A stretch of 23,768 nucleotides of DNA from JAFGBM01 sp964564915. GTDB taxonomy: Bacteria > Actinomycetota > Actinomycetes > Actinomycetales > Demequinaceae. Below are positions 23,756 to 23,768 of the stretch, piece after piece. Under the pieces are notes generated by a model. It saw only the letters and a program-made list of their open reading frames with translations, searched no databases and was not told the DNA's origin. The first letter of the stretch is position 1; the number at the start of each line of letters is the position of its first letter. The DNA lies in NCBI GenBank assembly GCA_964564915.1, contig CAZMCU010000026.1, positions 1-23,768 on the forward strand. Reading direction: 5' to 3'. A program made the translations under genes and the position numbers.

Positions 23756-23768
23756 AGGAGGGGACATG
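23756..23768 (+). promoter_or_regulatory. ribosome binding site and ATG of the next gene
   Basis: AGGAGG at 23756-23761 is followed after four bases by ATG at 23766-23768, which is the end of the window. This is a strong start signal for a plus-strand gene whose body lies outside. The 80-base gap before it separates it from the membrane protein gene, and an 8-base palindrome CACGCGTG occurs at 23711-23718. Confidence 0.7.

Overview
The window is high-GC, almost fully coding DNA from an actinobacterium. The evidence is the gene families (TAP-like secreted hydrolase, Zn-finger-less topoisomerase I with a Lys/Ala/Pro-rich tail, fluC pairs with DUF190), frequent GTG starts and many 4-base start/stop overlaps. 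A topA, tmk, holB, TAP-like hydrolase, tRNA-Thr order suggests Micrococcales, perhaps near Cellulomonadaceae/Demequinaceae; this placement is an inference. Nearly all genes before 21.3 kb lie on the minus strand. The exceptions are one uncharacterised gene (9039-10064) and the last two genes plus the start of a third.

Layout. 1-49: 5' part of a tRNA-Thr(CGT), minus strand, cut by the window edge. 98-7692: a four-gene translationally overlapping ABC export operon. Its order is ATPase carrying a C-terminal AbrB-like domain, second ATPase, then two large FtsX/MacB-type permeases. 7847-8866: Gfo/Idh/MocA oxidoreductase. 9039-10064: conserved-looking protein of unknown function, plus strand. 10087-15807: a long tightly packed minus-strand run, read as fluC1, DUF190, fluC2, MFS transporter, tmk, holB and a lipoprotein TAP-like hydrolase. 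15867-18566: topA. 18663-21291: nrdG and nrdD, the class III anaerobic ribonucleotide reductase and its activase. A 344-base intergenic region follows and carries two NrdR-box-like sites exactly 31 bp apart over a candidate nrdD promoter. 21636-23685: a small ECF-like sigma factor and a single-pass membrane protein with a duplicated extracellular domain. The last three bases are an ATG behind a strong ribosome binding site.

How they work together. tmk, holB and topA are housekeeping DNA-metabolism genes. The fluC1-DUF190-fluC2 unit is probably a two-subunit fluoride channel with a PII-like partner and sits directly upstream of the MFS gene and tmk. nrdDG supplies deoxynucleotides without oxygen, probably under NrdR. 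The least explained modules are the ABC cassette with an AbrB-like domain on its ATPase, the DUF190 gene locked between two fluC genes, and the sigma/membrane-protein pair without a recognisable zinc anti-sigma domain. No insertion sequence, phage gene or CRISPR array was seen.
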